This document shows, piece after piece, positions 51,966 through 62,965 of a stretch of 64,000 nucleotides of DNA. The notes beneath the pieces were generated by a model, which was not told the origin of the DNA, did not search any database, and worked only from the letters and a program-made list of their open reading frames with translations. The stretch spans positions 124,001 through 188,000 of the forward strand of contig CAYMYN010000005.1 of assembly GCA_964394665.1 (NCBI GenBank), read 5' to 3'. Within the stretch, counting starts at the first letter, position 1; each line of letters starts with the position of its first letter. Both the position numbers and the translations under genes were made by a program. The DNA is from CAYMYN01 sp964394665 (GTDB taxonomy: Bacteria > Planctomycetota > UBA1135 > GCA-002686595).

Positions 51966-52191
51966 CCGGGCCGATTCCGACCGCATGCGCCGGTGTCCCG
52001 AGCGCCGCCGCCTTGGGCTCCGGGCACGGAAGGCCTGGCAATCGTCGGATCGAAACGCGGGCCCGCCGCCTGGCCTGAGGGCGCGCTCCCCGCCCCTCCG
52101 CGATCCGGTTGCTCCATTCCTCCAGACCGCGCCGGTCGGACGAGTTGCGGCACCCGTTGACTCGCTTCGCCGAGCGGTCATTCTCGTGGAC

Positions 52192-53109
52192 ATGATGACG
52201 GGCTGGTTGCGTGGGAGCGTGGTCGTCGGCTTGGCCTGTGGGCTCGGTCTGGCCGTGGGGGAGGGTCGGGTCGGCGCGGGCGTCGCGCCCCAGGGAAGCG
52301 GTGGTGTCGAGCTCGCGCCCTACCGCGCAGCCTGGCTGGCGCTTCCACCCTTCGATGCGGGGCTCGCCCCGGGCGAGGTCGAGGTCGCGTTGCGCCCCGT
52401 GCTCTGGGCGCCGCGGCGGCCTGGTTGGCACGAGGATGGGCTGACCGCCGATTGGCCGATCGAGGTGGAGGCGTTGCTGCTCGAGAACGCGCGTCGGCCC
52501 TGTGGTTGGGGCTGCGAGCCCGTGCCCAGCGTTCATGGGGCTCGACCGGGTCAGCCGTGGCCGGCGGATCTGCCTGCGTTCCGCGCGATCCTCCCCGGCG
52601 GGTTCGAGGTCTACACCCTGGAACACGGGTTGAGCACCTTCATCGAGCGGCACCTGATCCTGTGTTTGCGCGAGCCCCGCTCCGGCCGCCTCTCGAGCCG
52701 GCCCGTGACCCTGGTGCGCCGCTGGACCGCGATGCTCAGCGAGGGCCCAATGGCATGGAGCGCCGATCTCGATGGGGACGGTCGGGCGGAACTCGGCCTG
52801 CTCGTCACGCATCACAATGGAACGGTCGAGCACGGCACGGGCATCGCTTGGTTCGGCTTCGCGGAGGACCTCGCACCAAACGCGCTACGACGATCGATCC
52901 ACGTCGAGGAGATCCGCGCCGTCTCCCACGGGGAAGCGGGCGTCATCCGTTCACGTCTGGTCCGCACGCGTCAGGGGGAGCTCCGTGAAGAGGCCTGGTA
53001 CGAGAATCCCGCCTTCGCCACCGCTCCGCGCCGCGTTCCCGCGGACGAGCTCGAGGCCATCCGAGTTCGGCTTGGGCAACACGAGCGCCTGTTCGAGCCC
53101 CGCCGCTGA
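52192..53109 (+). CDS. Exported hypothetical protein
   Basis: This 305-residue protein starts at ATG 52192 (MMTG; a second ATG at 52195). It has a likely signal peptide (residues 4-30). Beta-rich regions are visible in the middle and include DLDGDGRAELGLLVTHHNGT, an FG-GAP-like calcium-binding motif. No catalytic motif is seen. It is a probable secreted protein of unknown function. Neighbours are unrelated and it is probably its own transcription unit. Confidence 0.65.
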   Translation: MMTGWLRGSVVVGLACGLGLAVGEGRVGAGVAPQGSGGVELAPYRAAWLALPPFDAGLAPGEVEVALRPVLWAPRRPGWHEDGLTADWPIEVEALLLENARRPCGWGCEPVPSVHGARPGQPWPADLPAFRAILPGGFEVYTLEHGLSTFIERHLILCLREPRSGRLSSRPVTLVRRWTAMLSEGPMAWSADLDGDGRAELGLLVTHHNGTVEHGTGIAWFGFAEDLAPNALRRSIHVEEIRAVSHGEAGVIRSRLVRTRQGELREEAWYENPAFATAPRRVPADELEAIRVRLGQHERLFEPRR

Positions 53110-53593
53110 GGCCCGCGTCCACGCCGGTACCGAGGCCGGACACACTTCACCGGCGTACGCTCGCAACCACCCCTTGCCCAGCTCCGCGATCTCGCTCGAG
53201 TAGGTGTCCTCCAGGTCCAGCCAGAACGGATGCGCCTGGTCGTTCCGCTGGCTGGTTGCATCGCTCGCGCCGGCCGTGCGCCTGGTCTCGGCCCAGGAGA
53301 CTCCCGCCGGGGCGCGCAGGGTCCGACGGCAGGGTGGGTCAGGCATGCACTAGGCTTGGTCCGCGCGGCGGCCACCGGTCGGAAGCGAGCGATGCGGGGT
53401 GTCCCAGGCCTTCGATTGCGTGTCCGCGCACGCACGAGGGATGCCGGGTTGGGTTCCGTCACGGTTCGCAGGGCCAGATCCCGGTCTCCTCGTGATGCCA
53501 GACCCCAGGACCAAATCATCGCCCTCGGTTGGGCGGTCCCGGCCCGCTGGAAGGGGGGCGGGGCCGATCCCGCACCTGATCTTGGAGTCAGAA

Positions 53594-53613
53594 GTTTCAG
53601 GAAGTTCTGAAAC
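53594..53613. promoter_or_regulatory. Palindromic operator upstream of the GbsR-like gene
   Basis: GTTTCAG and CTGAAAC, a perfect 7-bp inverted repeat with a 6-bp spacer (GAAGTT). It overlaps the predicted -35 region, so binding by the encoded regulator would block RNA polymerase. It is AT-richer than the surrounding DNA. Autoregulation is inferred from position. Confidence 0.6.
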
Positions 53614-53636
53614 AAGTGGAGCCGGGAGGGTAGACT
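53607..53636 (+). promoter_or_regulatory. Predicted promoter of the GbsR-like gene
   Basis: CTGAAA (53607-53612) as a weak -35, an 18-bp spacer and TAGACT (53631-53636), 7 nt before ATG 53644. The operator's right arm covers the -35. Confidence 0.4.
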
Positions 53637-53643
53637 CGGGTCC

Positions 53644-54192
53644 ATGGGCGCGAAGGGCGGAGGTGTCGAGGAGGTGCGGCGGGAGTTCGCGGAGCTCTGG
53701 GGGGCGATGGCGCCCTTTTGGGGCGTGCCGCCGATGACCGGGCGGGTCTACGGCTGGCTCCTCTCGCGCGCGGAGCCCGCCACTGCGGAGGAGCTCATGG
53801 AGGGCCTTTCGATGAGCCGTGGCGCGGTCAGCATGGCCTGCCGCGAGCTGCGCGACTGGGGGCTGGTGCACGCCGAGCGCGTCGAGGGCGGCCGCCAGAG
53901 CACCTATCGCCCCGAGACCGACCTCGAGCTGGTGATCCGCGGCATCGTCGCCAACCGCAAGCGCCGCGAGTGGGACCCGATCCTCGCGCGTCTGCGTGCC
54001 TGGATCCCGCGCCTGGAAGGCGAGCGCTCGGTCGAGGTGCAGGTCTTCCGCGAGCGTCTGCGCGCGATCGAAGCCCTGGTCGGCATGGCCGACTCCATGG
54101 CCGAGTCGTTCCTCGCCGGCGGCCTCGTCCAGCGGCTCGGGCTGAAGGCGCTCGTCGGCGCCGCCCAGCGCAAGAGCAAGCGCGCACGCTGA
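53644..54192 (+). CDS. GbsR/MarR-type transcriptional regulator
   Basis: This 182-residue winged helix-turn-helix protein of the GbsR family starts at ATG 53644. The N-terminal residues FAELWGAMAPFWGVPPMTGR and the recognition helix region LSMSRGAVSMACRELRDWGL then ERVEGGRQSTYRPE are typical. The C-terminal half is a helical dimerisation region. Members repress or activate transporter or membrane genes in response to small molecules such as choline. An inverted repeat just upstream is a likely operator. It is followed 47 bp later by a membrane protein gene, so a two-gene regulator-membrane unit is likely. Confidence 0.82.
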   Translation: MGAKGGGVEEVRREFAELWGAMAPFWGVPPMTGRVYGWLLSRAEPATAEELMEGLSMSRGAVSMACRELRDWGLVHAERVEGGRQSTYRPETDLELVIRGIVANRKRREWDPILARLRAWIPRLEGERSVEVQVFRERLRAIEALVGMADSMAESFLAGGLVQRLGLKALVGAAQRKSKRAR

Positions 54193-54239
54193 GCCGCGCG
54201 CGTTCCACTAAACCGAAACCCCATGGAACGGAGGACATC

Positions 54240-54632
54240 ATGAGCATCCTGTTGGGCTTCCTTGCGAGCTGCGGACTCGCCGCCCTGGTGGCCATCGGCG
54301 CGTTCTTGTTGCTGCGCGCTCCGTTGGAGCGGCTCCTCTGCGAGCTGTGTGGCAATCAGGAACGTGCGCGTTTCTGGTCGTGCTTCACCGGACTCGGGCT
54401 CTTCCTCGCCACCGTGCTCGGCTGCATGGTGGCCTTCCCCCTCGGAGACGCGGCGGCCTGGAGCGACGAGCCGATGGCCCGCCACGTGCTCATCGGCCTG
54501 CGCGCGAGCCTCGTGCTGCTCCTGAGCGTGGTTGGCGTGTTGGGCGTCGTGCTCTCCCGGGCGATCGCGCGCTTCGAGTTCGAGAGCCGACGGGTGAGGG
54601 ACACGGCGAGCGAGCTGCCGACGCCCGGCTGA
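54240..54632 (+). CDS. Small membrane protein, co-transcribed with GbsR-like regulator
   Basis: This 130-residue protein starts at ATG 54240 with a strong GGAGG a few bases upstream. Three hydrophobic segments lie at about 2-27, 45-70 and 83-107, with two Cys close together in RLLCELCGNQERARF after the first. It ends in a charged cytoplasmic tail. It is a plausible target or effector of the adjacent regulator. Function unknown. Confidence 0.72.
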   Translation: MSILLGFLASCGLAALVAIGAFLLLRAPLERLLCELCGNQERARFWSCFTGLGLFLATVLGCMVAFPLGDAAAWSDEPMARHVLIGLRASLVLLLSVVGVLGVVLSRAIARFEFESRRVRDTASELPTPG

Positions 54633-55111
54633 TCGCGCTCCTCGCCGGCCCCGGGTCGCCCATCGCCATCGAGGTCCTCGAACAGGGTGGTGTGCACTTC
54701 GGACACTCCGTTTCCCTGCGAGCACCGGGCCTCGACCCGCAGCACCCGCCGGACTTGGACGTACACGCACCGCTCCTCGGGAATCCCCACGGAGTCCTTG
54801 TTCGACATCCAAGCCGCCGCGTTCCCCCGGGGGGCCACGCCTTCGCCGAGCCCAAGTCGCTGACGCTTCATGGTATCGCCTAGGCGTGCAACGAATCACC
54901 CCGCGTCGAAGCAGGACGCCATGGGTCCGAGTGCTCTATGCAGTTGCCGCGAAGGGGAACGGCTTTCCGCTCGCGAGAGGATCGTCTTCAACGGGAGCGC
55001 ATGGGTTGCACCGGCATCGGGTCGAACGCCGGAGACTTCCACGGAGGCGGTCGGGTTACGCCGGCGGCGCGGGCTTGCCTCGGGTGGGAGGGGCGAGGTA
55101 GGGTCGCGGGT
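54633..55111. other. Intergenic region with a possible gene remnant
   Basis: This stretch is 479 bp. On the minus strand, 54871-54640 reads as protein-like sequence (VSEVHTTLFEDLDGDGRPGA then GEERDQPG), but it runs without a stop into the antisense of the membrane gene. There is no acceptable start or terminator. It may be a decayed gene. I see no other features. Confidence 0.35.
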
Positions 55112-55429
55112 ATGGGAGTGATCGTGATCGCTTGCTATCGGCCGAAGGCGGGGAAGGGGGCGGAGCTGGAGGCGTTGGTGCGCGAGCATGTGCCGACCCT
55201 GCGCAAGCAGGGGCTCGTCACGGGGCGGGCGCCGATCGCCATGCGGGCGGGGGACGGGACGCTGATCGAGGTGTTCGAGTGGGCGTCGGAGGAGGCCTCG
55301 GGGCGCGCGCACGGCGATCCGGTGGTGCAGAAGCTCTGGCAGCGTTTCGACGCGCTGTGCGAGTTCCTCCCGCTGGCCCAGGTGCCGGGCAGCGAGGCGC
55401 CCTTCCCGCACTTCGAGCCGCTGGGCTGA
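55112..55429 (+). CDS. Small dimeric alpha/beta-barrel (ABM-like) protein
   Basis: This 105-residue protein starts at ATG 55112. The pattern GVIVIACYRPKAGKGAELEA followed by REHVPTLRKQGLVTGRAPIA and TLIEVFEWASEEASGRAHGD then LWQRFDALCEF is that of a dimeric alpha/beta barrel with the antibiotic-biosynthesis-monooxygenase/Dabb fold. Such proteins can be small monooxygenases or binding proteins. No signal or membrane span. It lies 69 bp before the nucleoside permease. Confidence 0.65.
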   Translation: MGVIVIACYRPKAGKGAELEALVREHVPTLRKQGLVTGRAPIAMRAGDGTLIEVFEWASEEASGRAHGDPVVQKLWQRFDALCEFLPLAQVPGSEAPFPHFEPLG

Positions 55430-55498
55430 GCGCCGTCGGCCGGAAGGGATGCGGGTGACGGTGGGGCGCCCGGCGGGACGCTGCTAGCATTCCGCGCC

Positions 55499-56776
55499 AT
55501 GCACGTCCTGCGCGCCCTGCTGGGGCTGGCCTTCTTCCTGCTCGTGGCCTGGCTGCTCTCCAGCCACCGGCGGCGCTTCCCCTGGCGCGTCGTGGTGACG
55601 GGGCTCCTGGCCCAGGTCGCGCTGGCGTTGGTGGTGCTCGGGACGCGCGGCGGGCAGGCGGTGGTCGAGGGGCTGGCGGGGATGGTGCGACGCCTGATCG
55701 CGATGGCGCAGCCGGGCGCGGAGCTCGTCTTCGGGCCGCTGGCGAACCCCGCCGCGATGGGCGAGGTCTTTGGGCCCGAACGCGGCTTCATCTTCGCCTT
55801 CGCGGGTACGGGCCTGGTCGCGATCCTGTTCTTCTCGGCCCTCATGGCGGTGCTCTATCACCTCGGAGTCATGCAGGTGCTCGTGTACCTGATGGCCAAG
55901 GTGATGACGGCCCTGATGCGCGTCTCGGGGGCCGAGTCGATGGCCATGGCCGCCAACGTCTTCGTCGGCCAGACCGAGGCGCCGCTCGTCGTGCGGCCCT
56001 ACATCGAGCGCATGACGCGCTCGGAGCTCAACGCCCTGATGTGCGGCGGCTTCGCTACCATCGCGGGCTCGGTGCTGGCGGTGTACATGGGGCTCCTGGG
56101 CGCGGAGTACGGACCGCACCTGTTGACCGCCTCGGTGATGAGCGCGCCAGCGGCCTTCGTGATGGCCAAGGTGATGCAGCCCGAGACCGAGGAGAGCGTC
56201 ACTGGATCGCGCGTCACGCTGCGCATCGAACGCACGGCGACGAACTTGGTCGAAGCCGCCGCCAACGGCACCACCGACGGCCTCAAGCTGTGGCTCAACG
56301 TGATCGCCATGCTGATCGCGTTCCTGGGGCTGGTGGCCTTCGTCGACTGGCCCCTGGGCGCGATCGGCGAGTGGTTGAGTCTCTCGGAGGAGCTGACCCT
56401 GCGGCGCATCTTCGGCTGGATCTTCGCCCCCGTGGCCTGGGTCATGGGGGTCGAGGGCTGGCGCGATTGCCAGCTCTTCGGCTCGTTGCTCGGGACCAAG
56501 GTGGCGCTGAACGAGTTCGTGGCCTTCGACTCGCTGATGCGCATGCTGCCCGGCTCCGAGGGCGCCGCCTTCGCCGATCCGCGCTCGGCCAAGATGGCTG
56601 CCTATGCCCTGTGCGGCTTCGCCAACATCGGCTCGGTGGGCATCCAACTCGGCGGCATCACGCCGCTCGCCCCGGGCCGCAAGACCGACATCGCCCAACT
56701 CGCCCTGCGCGCCATGTTGGGCGGCGCGATGGCGTCCTGGATGACCGCCACCGTGGCCGGGGCTTTCTTGGCCTGA
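55499..56776 (+). CDS. Concentrative nucleoside transporter (NupC-type)
   Basis: This 425-residue membrane protein starts at ATG 55499, after TAGCAT 8 nt upstream. It has nine or more membrane spans. The core of the CNT family is visible: AESMAMAANVFVGQTEAPLV with its Gln-Thr-Glu, the ATIAGSVLAVYMGLLGAEYG stretch, and GTKVALNEFVAFDSL with its Asn-Glu-Phe. YALCGFANIGSVGIQLGGIT is the other half-helix pair. It imports nucleosides, driven by H+ or Na+. It is followed 15 bp later by purine nucleoside phosphorylase, so uptake and phosphorolysis are linked. Confidence 0.88.
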   Translation: MHVLRALLGLAFFLLVAWLLSSHRRRFPWRVVVTGLLAQVALALVVLGTRGGQAVVEGLAGMVRRLIAMAQPGAELVFGPLANPAAMGEVFGPERGFIFAFAGTGLVAILFFSALMAVLYHLGVMQVLVYLMAKVMTALMRVSGAESMAMAANVFVGQTEAPLVVRPYIERMTRSELNALMCGGFATIAGSVLAVYMGLLGAEYGPHLLTASVMSAPAAFVMAKVMQPETEESVTGSRVTLRIERTATNLVEAAANGTTDGLKLWLNVIAMLIAFLGLVAFVDWPLGAIGEWLSLSEELTLRRIFGWIFAPVAWVMGVEGWRDCQLFGSLLGTKVALNEFVAFDSLMRMLPGSEGAAFADPRSAKMAAYALCGFANIGSVGIQLGGITPLAPGRKTDIAQLALRAMLGGAMASWMTATVAGAFLA

Positions 56777-56791
56777 ACCCGATCGATTGCC

Positions 56792-57628
56792 ATGGTCCTG
56801 CCCTCGAGCCCCGCCCGCCGCTACGTCGACCCCGAACTCCCGCGCCTGATGGAGGCCTTGCGCCGGCAGGGCGCCGACCGGGCGCGGGTGGCCTTCGTGC
56901 TGGGCTCGGGCCTGGGCGCCTTCGCGGACGGCTTCGAGGCGGGGCGCGCGATCGGCTACGACGCGCTCGAGGCCATGCCCCGCAGCGTGGTGCCCGGTCA
57001 CGCGGGGCGTCTGGTGCTCGGCAAGGTGGCCGGCGTGCCGGTGCTCGCCCTGCAGGGCCGCGCCCATCTCTACGAGGGCTGGGGCGCGCTGGACGCCACG
57101 CGAGCGGTGCGTGCCCTGGCGCGTCTGGGCGTGCGGACCTTCGTGCTGACCAACGCGGCGGGCGGGCTCGTGCCCGAGTGGGGCGTCCCGAGCCTGATGG
57201 CGATCGACGATCACCTGAATCTGCAAGGGCGCACGCCGCTCGCGGCGGGCGAGCGCGGACAGGGCACGCCCTACGATCGCGAGGCCGGTGCCTGCCTCGA
57301 GCGCGCCGCTCGCGGCGTTGGCGTCGAACTGCATCGCGGCACCTACGCGGGGAATCTCGGGCCCGCCTACGAGACCCCGGCCGAGATCCGCATGCTGCGC
57401 CGCTTCGGCGCCCACGCGGTGGGCATGAGCACGGTGCAGGAAGCGCTCGCCGCCCACGCCGAGGGAGCGCGCGTGGCCGCGGTGAGCTGCATCACGAACC
57501 TCGCCGCCGGCATCACGGGCGAGCGACTCGACCACGGCGAAGTGGTCGCGGCGGGCCGCCAGGCCGCGGTCTCGTTCCAGGCCCTGCTCGAGGCCGCGAC
57601 GCCGCTGCTCGACGCCTTGTCGGCGTGA
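56792..57628 (+). CDS. punA: Purine-nucleoside phosphorylase, trimeric type
   Basis: This 278-residue protein is of the trimeric PNP family. The phosphate site is VLGSGLGAF (37-44), GRAHLYEG (89-96) and NAAGGL (121-126). The base site has AYETPAEIRM (192-201) and GMSTVQEA (211-218), then CITNLAAG (233-240). It cleaves inosine or guanosine to the base and ribose 1-phosphate. With the upstream transporter it forms an uptake-degradation unit. Ribose 1-phosphate then goes to DeoB, encoded about 9 kb away. It converges on a hybrid histidine kinase. Confidence 0.9.
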   Translation: MVLPSSPARRYVDPELPRLMEALRRQGADRARVAFVLGSGLGAFADGFEAGRAIGYDALEAMPRSVVPGHAGRLVLGKVAGVPVLALQGRAHLYEGWGALDATRAVRALARLGVRTFVLTNAAGGLVPEWGVPSLMAIDDHLNLQGRTPLAAGERGQGTPYDREAGACLERAARGVGVELHRGTYAGNLGPAYETPAEIRMLRRFGAHAVGMSTVQEALAAHAEGARVAAVSCITNLAAGITGERLDHGEVVAAGRQAAVSFQALLEAATPLLDALSA

Positions 57629-57665
57629 GTCGTCGCCGGGCCCACGGGCTCGAGCTCCGACGGTC

Positions 57666-57685
57666 CGGCGTGACCCGCTATCCCC

Positions 57686-57693
<8 letters not shown>
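57666..57693. terminator. Inverted repeat spanning a convergent stop codon
   Basis: CGGCGTGA (57666-57673) and TCACGCCG (57686-57693), a perfect 8-bp stem with a 12-nt loop. The right arm contains the stop codon of the minus-strand kinase. Probably a bidirectional terminator. Confidence 0.5.
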
Positions 57694-59985
<2,292 letters not shown>

Positions 59986-59989
<4 letters not shown>

Positions 59990-60663
59990 GGGCGGGCCGG
60001 CGGGGAGGGGCGGGTCGACTCCGCATCCTCGGTCAGGAGGGCGCAGCCGAAGACGGACGAGAACCGGGGTTCGGCGAGCGGATCGAGAAGGGCGTCACGC
60101 AACGCGATCGTCCCGGTACTGGGGCCCTGATGTCCGCGGGAGGGCGTCAGGCCGCCCGCGAAGCAGAGCTTCCCCGTGGGCCCGAACAGCAGGACCTCGC
60201 CGGAGGTGCGCGCTCCGAAACGCGCGGCCTCACGGCCTCCGGGATCGAGCACGGCCTCGAAGCCGGGTAGCTCCTCGGCACGCCTCCAGATGTCGGTCTC
60301 CGCGAAGGCGGAAGCGCTGGCCGCATCGGCCCCCTCGGGAACCAGGAACAGCACCACTGCGCGCGGCTGCACGGGCCAGCGCGTGGCCTCCCAGGCGAGG
60401 TTCTCCAAGGTGGCCCGCGTGCAGGGGCAGCGGGGGTGGGCGAAGACCAGCAGATTGGGACGGCCGGACTCGAACGCCAGGCCCGTGTCGGCCGGCCAGC
60501 TCAGAACGATCGGTCCACGCTCGGCGGCTCGCGAGTCGTAGCGCACGAGGTACACCAACCCCCCGCAGACCGAGGCGAGCCAGATCGCCAGCCCGGCGAG
60601 CCGCAGGGGAGCCATCACCCAGGAGGGCGATCGCAGCTCGGGCTCGACGCGAGAGGGCGGCAT
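59986..60663 (-). CDS. RedB-like thioredoxin-fold membrane protein
   Basis: This 225-residue protein starts at ATG 60663. One membrane anchor (about 18-40) precedes a thioredoxin-like domain. It carries HPRCPCTRATL (Cys79 and Cys81), the CPC replacing the usual CxxC, then LENLAWEA and the later RTSGEVLLFGPTGKLCFAGG strand. Members of the RedB family are found in planctomycetes, often next to a hybrid histidine kinase as here. It may sense redox state or bind copper in the periplasm, and could report to the overlapping kinase. The function is inferred from its partner. Confidence 0.75.
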
Positions 60664-60981
60664 CCTCGCTCGATCGGCCGTCGCCCCCCATGGGCTGAGC
60701 CCGTCGGGCCCGACCCCGCGCCCCGGGGCCAGGAAAGGGACTCCCCGGATCGAGCGAGGGCCGCGCCGAGCGTGGGGAACGCCGACCCAGTCGGGCGCAT
60801 TCGCCGCGCCCCACGGGGGCCTCCCCGCGGTGGGAGCGAGCGCGGTGCGGGCGGGCTTCCGCGGGTCGGGGCGAAGCGACGTCGAACGACGGGAAAGGGG
60901 CCGAATTCAGACGCCGGCAGCCCGTCGAGGGAATCCCTCGACAGGCTGCCGTGGCGTCCGCATTCCCCGCGGACCGCGCCG
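60664..60981. other. Intergenic region with terminator hairpin
   Basis: This 318-bp stretch separates RedB and the HAF-repeat gene on the same strand. Apart from the long hairpin at 60911-60956, I see only GC-rich non-coding sequence. Confidence 0.6.
60911..60956 (-). terminator. Long hairpin downstream of the HAF-repeat gene
   Basis: ACGCC-GGCAGCC-GTCGAGGGA pairs with TCCCTCGACAGGCTGCC-GGCGT over about 20 bp, with one mismatch and a 2-nt bulge. It lies 26 bp past the stop at 60982. There is no U-run after it. Confidence 0.6.
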
Positions 60982-62544
60982 TCAGGGCAGGAACGAGAGC
61001 TCGAGGCCCTGGGTCAGGTTGAAGCCTGCGCCGCACACCGAGGCGAGCGGGTCGCGGTACCAGACCTGGAAGACGCGTGTGTCGCCCGCGGCCCAGGCGC
61101 CGGCGCCGGAGAGGTTCGGGCCCCAGGACGCGGCCCCGGTGCCGTTCGCCTGGCGCACGCCCAGGCGTTGGACGCCGCCGCCCGCGCAGCGCAGGCCGTC
61201 GCCGAAGGGCGTGCCCGCGCCGCCGCCCGCGGCCTGATTGCCGACGAAGAGCAGGGCGGATTGCCCGCGAATCAGGCCCTGGGCGCCGAAGGCGAGGTCG
61301 TCGGCCGCGACGCTCGCGCTCCCGCTCGCCGCGAGCACCGCGCCCGCGCCGGTCGAGTTGGCGCAGCCCGCTCCGCCCGTGCTGTTGTTGCCGCAGGGGC
61401 ACGCGGCCCCGCTGCCGTCGCCCGCGCACAGCGGCGTGCCGATCGAGCCGGCCGGAGGCGTCAGCAGGAACGCGCGGCCGTGGTACTCGACGCCGTTGAT
61501 GGTGCGGATCGCGATGCCGACGATCTGGCCCGAATCGTTGATGTCGATCGCCCAGCGCAGGTCCCACTCGAGGAGGTCGACGGGATCGACGAGGTCCGCG
61601 AGAGCGCGCTTGGTCCCGTCGATCCAGACCCAGGGCGCAGAGGCGCCCAGACCGCTCGATGGGTCGATGTACAGCTCGGCACCGACGACGTGGCCGAGGT
61701 TGTTGATGGCGCGGCCCTCGGAGCTGAAGACGTTCGGCAACGGGAGCAGGCCGAGCTGCACGATGCTGCCGTCCGGCATCCACTTCACGGGCACGTGCAG
61801 GTTGTTCGGGAGCTGGGCCGTGCCGCAGATCTCGCCCGCGTCGTTGATGCCCTCGGCGATGCTCTGCACGCCGCCCAGGGTCGGGAGCTCGATCGCATCG
61901 CCGCTTCCGGTCCACTTCCAGGCGCGGTACTGGAACGCGGCGTTGTAGCCGACGCCGCACACGTGCCCCGCGTCGTTGATGTCGGTGGCCTCGTTGCCAA
62001 AGCCGGCCGGCGCGCCGGGTAGCGCGATTGGGACCGAGGTCACCTGCCCCTGGGAGTCGACCGTCCAGCGGCGCGCGGTGCCCGAAGGACCGTGGGTGGC
62101 GCCGGCGATCTGGCCGTGGTCGTTGATCGCGACGGCCTGCGAGGTGCCGCTCGTCCCAGGCGTGAGGTCGATCGTGCCGGTGGCCGGGGACCAGAAGAAG
62201 GCGTGGCCGACGAAGCCGCCGCCACCGGGCATGGGGGCCATGCTCGAGCCCACGACGTGGCCGAGCTCGTTGATGCCGTCCGCCCGACCCGAGTCGCCGT
62301 TCGAGAGGCCGGGGATCATCGTCATCACGCCATCCGACCAGACGAAGGCGTGGGTGAAGAAGCCCGGGGCTTCCGCCTGGCCGACGACGTCGCCGGCGTC
62401 GTTGATGCCCAGGGCGTTGGCGAGCTCGCCGCCGAAGGTGCCGAGGTCCTGGACGGTGTAGTGGGACTGGGCCGGGACGAGGCCGGAGAGGAGAGCGAGG
62501 ACGGGCAGGCCGAGGGCCCGCGGGAAGGATGAGGTGAGTCGCAT
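60982..62544 (-). CDS. Secreted HAF-repeat protein with Cys-rich C-terminal domain
   Basis: This 520-residue protein starts at ATG 62544 with a signal peptide cleaved after PAQ or near Ser27. Residues about 30-360 are HAF repeats, such as DLGTFGGELANALGINDAGD and ELPTLGGVQSIAEGINDAGE, each with a GIN(D/E)xGxVVG core, known in exported proteins of unknown function. The C-terminal 150 residues form a Cys-rich domain with CPCGNNSTGGAGCANSTGAG then GTPFGDGLRCAGGGVQRLGV and WYRDPLASVCGAGFN, which is the same domain as in the 48999-51965 protein. It may direct export or surface anchoring. Confidence 0.85.
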   Translation of the reverse strand: MRLTSSFPRALGLPVLALLSGLVPAQSHYTVQDLGTFGGELANALGINDAGDVVGQAEAPGFFTHAFVWSDGVMTMIPGLSNGDSGRADGINELGHVVGSSMAPMPGGGGFVGHAFFWSPATGTIDLTPGTSGTSQAVAINDHGQIAGATHGPSGTARRWTVDSQGQVTSVPIALPGAPAGFGNEATDINDAGHVCGVGYNAAFQYRAWKWTGSGDAIELPTLGGVQSIAEGINDAGEICGTAQLPNNLHVPVKWMPDGSIVQLGLLPLPNVFSSEGRAINNLGHVVGAELYIDPSSGLGASAPWVWIDGTKRALADLVDPVDLLEWDLRWAIDINDSGQIVGIAIRTINGVEYHGRAFLLTPPAGSIGTPLCAGDGSGAACPCGNNSTGGAGCANSTGAGAVLAASGSASVAADDLAFGAQGLIRGQSALLFVGNQAAGGGAGTPFGDGLRCAGGGVQRLGVRQANGTGAASWGPNLSGAGAWAAGDTRVFQVWYRDPLASVCGAGFNLTQGLELSFLP

Positions 62545-62965
62545 GGGAAGGAAGGCGCGATCGGGGTGCGGGCGCTGCCAACGCGCCGCGGGTCGACGCC
62601 GCCGGGGTCGTCGGTCGCGGTCCGGGGCCCCCTAGTGGGGGGCCGCCCCAGAGTATCCTGGAAACTCCCCGGAAGCCCGCCGAGGAGCCCCCGCGGCCGA
62701 CCTGGGAGCCGCCGAACCCCCCGGACGGCCCTCCTGGAGGGCTCCCCGACGCCCGGTGACCCAGCCCTTGCCGGGCGCCTACCCGGCCACCCCGGGGGCC
62801 GGTCCGTGCCGCACCCCGAGTTTCGGCGACCTGCCCGGTGGCCCTCCCGCGCGAGCGGGCCGGGGCGGGGCGCGTGGGCCTCCGGGGCCTGATCCCACGG
62901 GGGTCGGGGGGATTTCCCAAGAGGCCTGCGCCGCGCGCCGTTCGGGGCGTGCTACCCCGCCCAAC
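62545..62965. other. Intergenic region upstream of divergent HAF and sigma genes
   Basis: This 421-bp region has a hairpin-capable GGCCCCC/GGGGGGCC near 62626-62643. I see no recognisable promoter of the ECF type before 62966. No other feature. Confidence 0.5.

Larger units (their letters stand above)
53110..53643. other. Intergenic region with a possible gene remnant
   Basis: Over these 534 bp, plus-strand frames have no protein-like features. On the minus strand, 53262-53122 reads as a plausible coding fragment (NDQAHPFWLDLEDTYSSEIA then ELGKGWLRAYAGE), but with no supported start or end. It may be decayed coding DNA. The GbsR operator and promoter lie at the right end. Confidence 0.4.

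Noticed and set aside
48971..53190. Similar CTTGCCCA sequence near 48983 and 53172 as a repeat pair
   Set aside because: Only about ten bases match and the flanks differ, so this is likely chance.
53230..53610. Plus-strand open frames before the GbsR-like gene
   Set aside because: No start signal, Arg-rich composition and no continuity with known proteins. It is treated as intergenic, with a possible remnant only on the other strand.
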